DNA of 64,000 nt, from NCBI GenBank assembly GCA_003342895.1, contig PTFA01000028.1, positions 4,989,936 through 5,053,935 on the forward strand. The letters run 5' to 3'. Under the pieces are notes generated by a model. The model was not told where the DNA came from and did not search any database. It was given only the letters and a program-made list of their open reading frames with translations. The position numbers and the translations under genes were made by a program. This document shows, one piece after another, positions 61,584-64,000 of the stretch (the stretch's first letter is position 1; each line of letters starts with the position of its first letter). Origin of the DNA: Casuarius casuarius (Eukaryota; Chordata; Aves; Casuariiformes; Casuariidae).

Positions 61584-64000
61584 TACACATAAAATTATCA
61601 CACTACCTAAACATTGCTTTCTATCACCACTCCACTAGGGACTAGACCTGTTGCTTCTACACAAATTAATAAAGTGCAAAAAACATGCATTTTCAGTTAA
61701 GTGAACAGTAATGGAACAAAGAGCCAAAAAAACTTACAAGATCATCAGGATTGTTTTGCTCATCTAAAGCGATAAACATGATGCCAGATAACACGTGCTA
61801 ATACATTCAGATGATGTTGAAAAACAATCCATTCTTCAACTGCAAACATCTGTCAGGGAATGAGACACCCTGAGAAATAGCTTATAATGCAACTGCAATT
61901 GATATTTCTTACCGAATTTTCTATAACTCAATGGCCAATACAGTCTCAAACATTTGTTCATGTAAGAAGCCAAGAGACATGAGAAAGAGGTAGACTGAGA
62001 ATTCTGTTTTCACTGGGTTCATTCCAGTAGAGACTCTTCTCTTTTCAGGGCATGGACCAAACACAGGACATTGAGTTCACACAAGCGGTACTGCACCCAG
62101 GAATAATTATTTTATGCAGATTTCACCTTGCCTTTACAAGAACAAGTTCTGAGGTCAACTAATCCTTTTGTTTAATTTGGAATCAAAATAATAAATTATG
62201 ATTTTTAGATCCATTTATTCAAAACAGTTCCATTCTCCCCAAAATGCAAGTCAGGCATAAAATAGCATCCTCTTACTATAAAGACACTCTCACTTTAATA
62301 GTGTGTGAAAAAGGTGAGCACAAAGAAATGCAGATTTGCAAAGGAAAGGACAGAAAAAATGTTTAGTGCATAAGGAAAGAGAAAGAACAGAAAACGAGAA
62401 GAACAAGAAGAAGAGAGAGGAAAAAGGAGCAATGGTGAAAGGATAACTAAAGGGAAAGGATACCATCTGCCTCCAATATTGGCTAAGAGTTCCACAGGTT
62501 TTTCTCAAGTCTAAAAATTAAATTGGAATTTGGAACTTGTGTTCAGAAGTTTGGTTAAATGTTTGAGTGGTTTGGGGGCCTTTTATTTGGGTCAAGGTTC
62601 TCTTAGGCTGATCTCAAGTAGGTACCTGAAGGGGCAGTATAAGCTATCCCATCAATATAGTAAGCACTTCAAAGCCAACTGTGGAGAAAAGGTTCTCTCC
62701 CATACAGTTGCACCACAAGTGAACCAGATAATTGTCAGTTATCTGGGGAATCCAACTCAAAGCATATGCTCTACTGGTAGTAGTCAAAACCTGTCATGAA
62801 TTATAAATAAGTCACAGAGAAACAGGGATCTCGAGAATCTCCAGCTATAGAGAATTGTAAGGGTTCACAGTGCCCCTTACTTGCTCATGTCCCCAGTATA
62901 CCCTCTAGTAACACTACGTACAGCCACATGTCAAATCCTGAAAACAATTCAACTCCTCTTCCTCTGGAAGGAATATACATAATCTTAAATGTAAAGTCAA
63001 AGAGATCCCTTCCACACTCCCCATATATACAAACGCACTCAGATCTTTATTTTTTGCTTATCCCTACCAGGAGCCTTAGGATTGTTTACATTTTAATCCC
63101 AACTTTCCTAATAGCTATAGAAAAGAGGCAGAGCTGCAAATAATCATGTCTTGCAATAATAGCATAGTCAATTACCTGACATAAAGCTTGCTACAATGAA
63201 GAAACAAGGCTAATGTGGTCTGCCCTACTGTCCCCAAAAATTAATCTCCCTGAACTCTCCTCGTCTGTCTTCTTGGAAGGCTTGAAATCTCCTGTTCTTG
63301 AAGAGGAATTTTCAACTGAAGATAAAGAGAGATAACATCTCAGGAGACAAACAGGGAATCAGTAAGTTAATTTTTTCCCCCAAACACTAAGATTGTATAT
63401 AAAACAGAAGTATAAAAACCAAAGTCTTCCAAGTATGCAGCTTTCTTCTCTGCTTCTCTCTCCAACAGAGATGATGAAACACACTTATGCAATTTTAGAG
63501 ATTACTGGACAGATCAGAGATAAGTTATTTCCAAAAGTTTAACTTGGGTCTTGTCAAACGTGCATTCTAAGACTAGGATGTAAATAAGTGTACTATGTGG
63601 TACTGTTTTTCTTTCCTGTCTGGGAAGATGAGAGTGAGAAGCAGCTATACTTATGCGCTCATTTTTCAGTATTGGGGAATGGCTGCAACAAAGACTCACC
63701 TTTCAGAAAGATGCAGAATGAGGCGGGAAATCAGAACACCAGTGGTTATATTTGATTGCAAATCCGTATTAGAAGCAATCTTTGGAAGACAGATAAAACC
63801 TCCGATAAAGCCCTTCCATTAAAGAGAATAACTGGGGGAGGGGGGGCAGCATAGTTGAGCAATTCTTTAACTCTTCAAATCCTAACCAAAGACTATTATT
63901 GTAAATGCAATATAGCTGTAAGTAAACTAACTACAACATTTGTTTTAAAGTTACTACAACGATCATCCAACATTTAAACCATATTCGGACTACCACCCTA

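Overview
The window is AT-rich vertebrate nuclear DNA. It holds 15 internal exons of one protein-coding gene on the minus strand, AP3B1, the beta-3A subunit of the AP-3 adaptor complex. An avian or other sauropsid source is suggested by CR1 LINE 3' ends at about 35.9 kb and 53.4-53.7 kb, and by ancient MIR-type SINEs. The translated exons are very close to mammalian AP3B1 in the trunk and diverged in the acidic hinge. In birds this region (human 5q13-14) is generally Z-linked; that is background knowledge and is not visible here.

Reading the minus strand 5' to 3' (high to low coordinates), the exons are 52350-52514, 49944-50041, 47420-47474, 47266-47337, 44696-44758, 43633-43765, 38318-38427, 28288-28464, 22622-22808, 21536-21666, 19122-19233, 17476-17632, 14574-14748, 6914-6986 and 6209-6315. 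They total 1815 nt, and every junction keeps phase, giving 605 uninterrupted codons. The first nine and most of the tenth encode the helical HEAT-like trunk. The next three encode a serine/acidic hinge. The last two carry a clathrin-box-like LLDLDDF and the start of the C-terminal region. The N-terminal exons (above 64000) and the C-terminal ear (below 1) lie outside, so the gene is cut at both edges.

All other sequence is intron: 11.5 kb of a partial upstream intron, introns from 82 bp to about 9.9 kb, and 6.2 kb of a partial downstream intron. They contain CR1 fragments (every one I could orient is antisense to AP3B1), MIR-like SINEs, microsatellites, homopolymers (98 G, 42 A), a near-perfect 227-bp direct duplication at 8.7-9.2 kb, and several blocks that look like conserved non-coding elements. 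I see no tRNA, rRNA, CRISPR, prokaryotic or viral coding gene. The short ORFs scattered through the introns look like chance ORFs; a few are flagged in the findings.

I found no convincing undescribed system. The best leads are a CpG-rich exon (GC3 about 84%) isolated in AT-rich DNA, a perfect in-frame alternative 5' splice site that would delete 29 hinge residues, the recent local duplication with filler DNA, and candidate intronic enhancers.
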